Source: Pseudomonas helvetica
GTDB taxonomy: Bacteria; Pseudomonadota; Gammaproteobacteria; Pseudomonadales; Pseudomonadaceae
Reading direction: 5' to 3'
DNA length: 64,000 bases
Assembly (NCBI RefSeq): GCF_039908645.1
Contig: NZ_CP150917.1
Coordinates: 1,988,501 to 2,052,500 of the forward strand
Shown piece by piece: positions 63,723 to 64,000 of the stretch. The stretch's first letter is position 1. Each line of letters starts with the position of its first letter. The notes beneath the pieces are model-generated. The model did no database searches and was not told the DNA's origin. It was given only the letters and a program-made list of their open reading frames with translations. Both the position numbers and the translations under genes were made by a program.

Positions 63723-64000
63723 TTACTTGCAGATGACGATCATGCTGCGGCTGGTATAGCCGGCAGGGTTGAGTCCAAACGGATAGTCACCCGGGTCTTC
63801 CACGGCGTCTCCGGATTTGGCGATCACCTTGTAGCCATTCGGCCCGCATGAGTTGGCCGCACTGGTGTAGCACTTGTCCCAGGAAGAAGAGAGTCCTGAG
63901 CAGTTAATGTGCAGGCCTTTTTTTCCGCGTTTGACCTCAGTCCTGGAGGTCGCAGCGCAACCCGTAATGGCCAGTACAACAAGCAATACCAAAAATCGTT
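63723..64000 (-). CDS. Small cysteine-containing lipoprotein, 5' end beyond window
   Basis: Reading on the minus strand, coding runs off the right edge; the start codon is not in the window, although a TTG at 63992 lies in frame. Visible: hydrophobic signal segment and lipobox LAITGC, then a mature domain with spaced cysteines (NCSGLSSSWDKCYTSAANSC) and a final C before the stop. The pattern CSGL-SW-KC is shared by a family of small pseudomonad lipoproteins of unknown role. Confidence 0.75.
   Translation of the reverse strand, partial: RFLVLLVVLAITGCAATSRTEVKRGKKGLHINCSGLSSSWDKCYTSAANSCGPNGYKVIAKSGDAVEDPGDYPFGLNPAGYTSRSMIVICK

Overview
This 64 kb window is chromosomal DNA from a fluorescent-group Pseudomonas. 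The evidence is the pyoverdine sigma factor pvdS, two Pseudomonas-type REP inverted repeats, the Roc/SagS sensor families, an acyclic-terpene (atu) operon, and local gene orders that match those I recall from P. aeruginosa: deaD...tpm-htpX...alaA-msrB-gpx-ospR-sagS; dgt next to rocA2-rocS2; mobA-moaB-moeA; dsbG-tlpA-dsbD next to a two-component pair. No rRNA, tRNA, CRISPR array, transposase, integrase or prophage block was seen. Nearly all of the window is high-GC and ordinarily coding. AT-richer patches lie around 16.1-16.9 kb and 49.9-50.9 kb.

Layout. 0-11.7 kb: stress and redox housekeeping genes (deaD cold-shock helicase, a DODA-type dioxygenase, tpm, htpX, alaA, msrB, a gpx-ospR operon) plus the hybrid kinase sagS and a DUF815 ATPase-fRMsr pair. 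11.8-18.3 kb: a Roc2-type BvgS/EvgS-like phosphorelay (rocS2, rocA2) with an extra stand-alone receiver gene, then dgt. 18.4-23 kb: a yqjD/yqjE-like membrane-protein trio, an ammonium transporter and a Kef-type antiporter. 23.2-28.2 kb: a small glutaredoxin, a probable SOS-controlled orphan, a pseudouridine synthase, a nested palindromic repeat, and molybdenum cofactor genes. 28.5-32.6 kb: a NarX/NarL-type two-component pair, a degenerate HPt-like protein and cheV behind a sigma-54-like promoter. 32.7-34.4 kb: a MOSC protein, ppnP and an exonuclease. 34.5-43.6 kb: the atuABCDEF operon for citronellol/geraniol degradation, with divergent atuR and a paired palindromic operator. 43.7-46.3 kb: a periplasmic binding protein, Fur-controlled pvdS and a hydrolase. 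46.4-52.9 kb: a periplasmic disulfide system (dsbG, Lgt-like/TlpA fusion, dsbD) with a divergent OmpR-type two-component system; a hemopexin-like gene sits between the two halves. 53-64 kb: mixed accessory metabolism (GNAT, methyltransferase, VOC, LysE exporter, cysteine desulfurase, aminopeptidase P, LysR/TetR regulators, oxidoreductases) and a lipoprotein cut by the right edge.

Points most worth following up are: the stand-alone receiver in the Roc2 locus, which resembles the RocR receiver without its EAL domain, and the two strong palindromes around it; the four-bladed hemopexin-like gene inserted in a conserved dsb/two-component neighbourhood; the SOS box before an uncharacterised 106-residue protein; the phosphoacceptor-less HPt-like protein divergent from cheV; and an SDR lacking the catalytic Ser and Tyr. 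Most other genes are confidently assigned core functions. Gene names that lean on remembered P. aeruginosa synteny are flagged as such in the entries.
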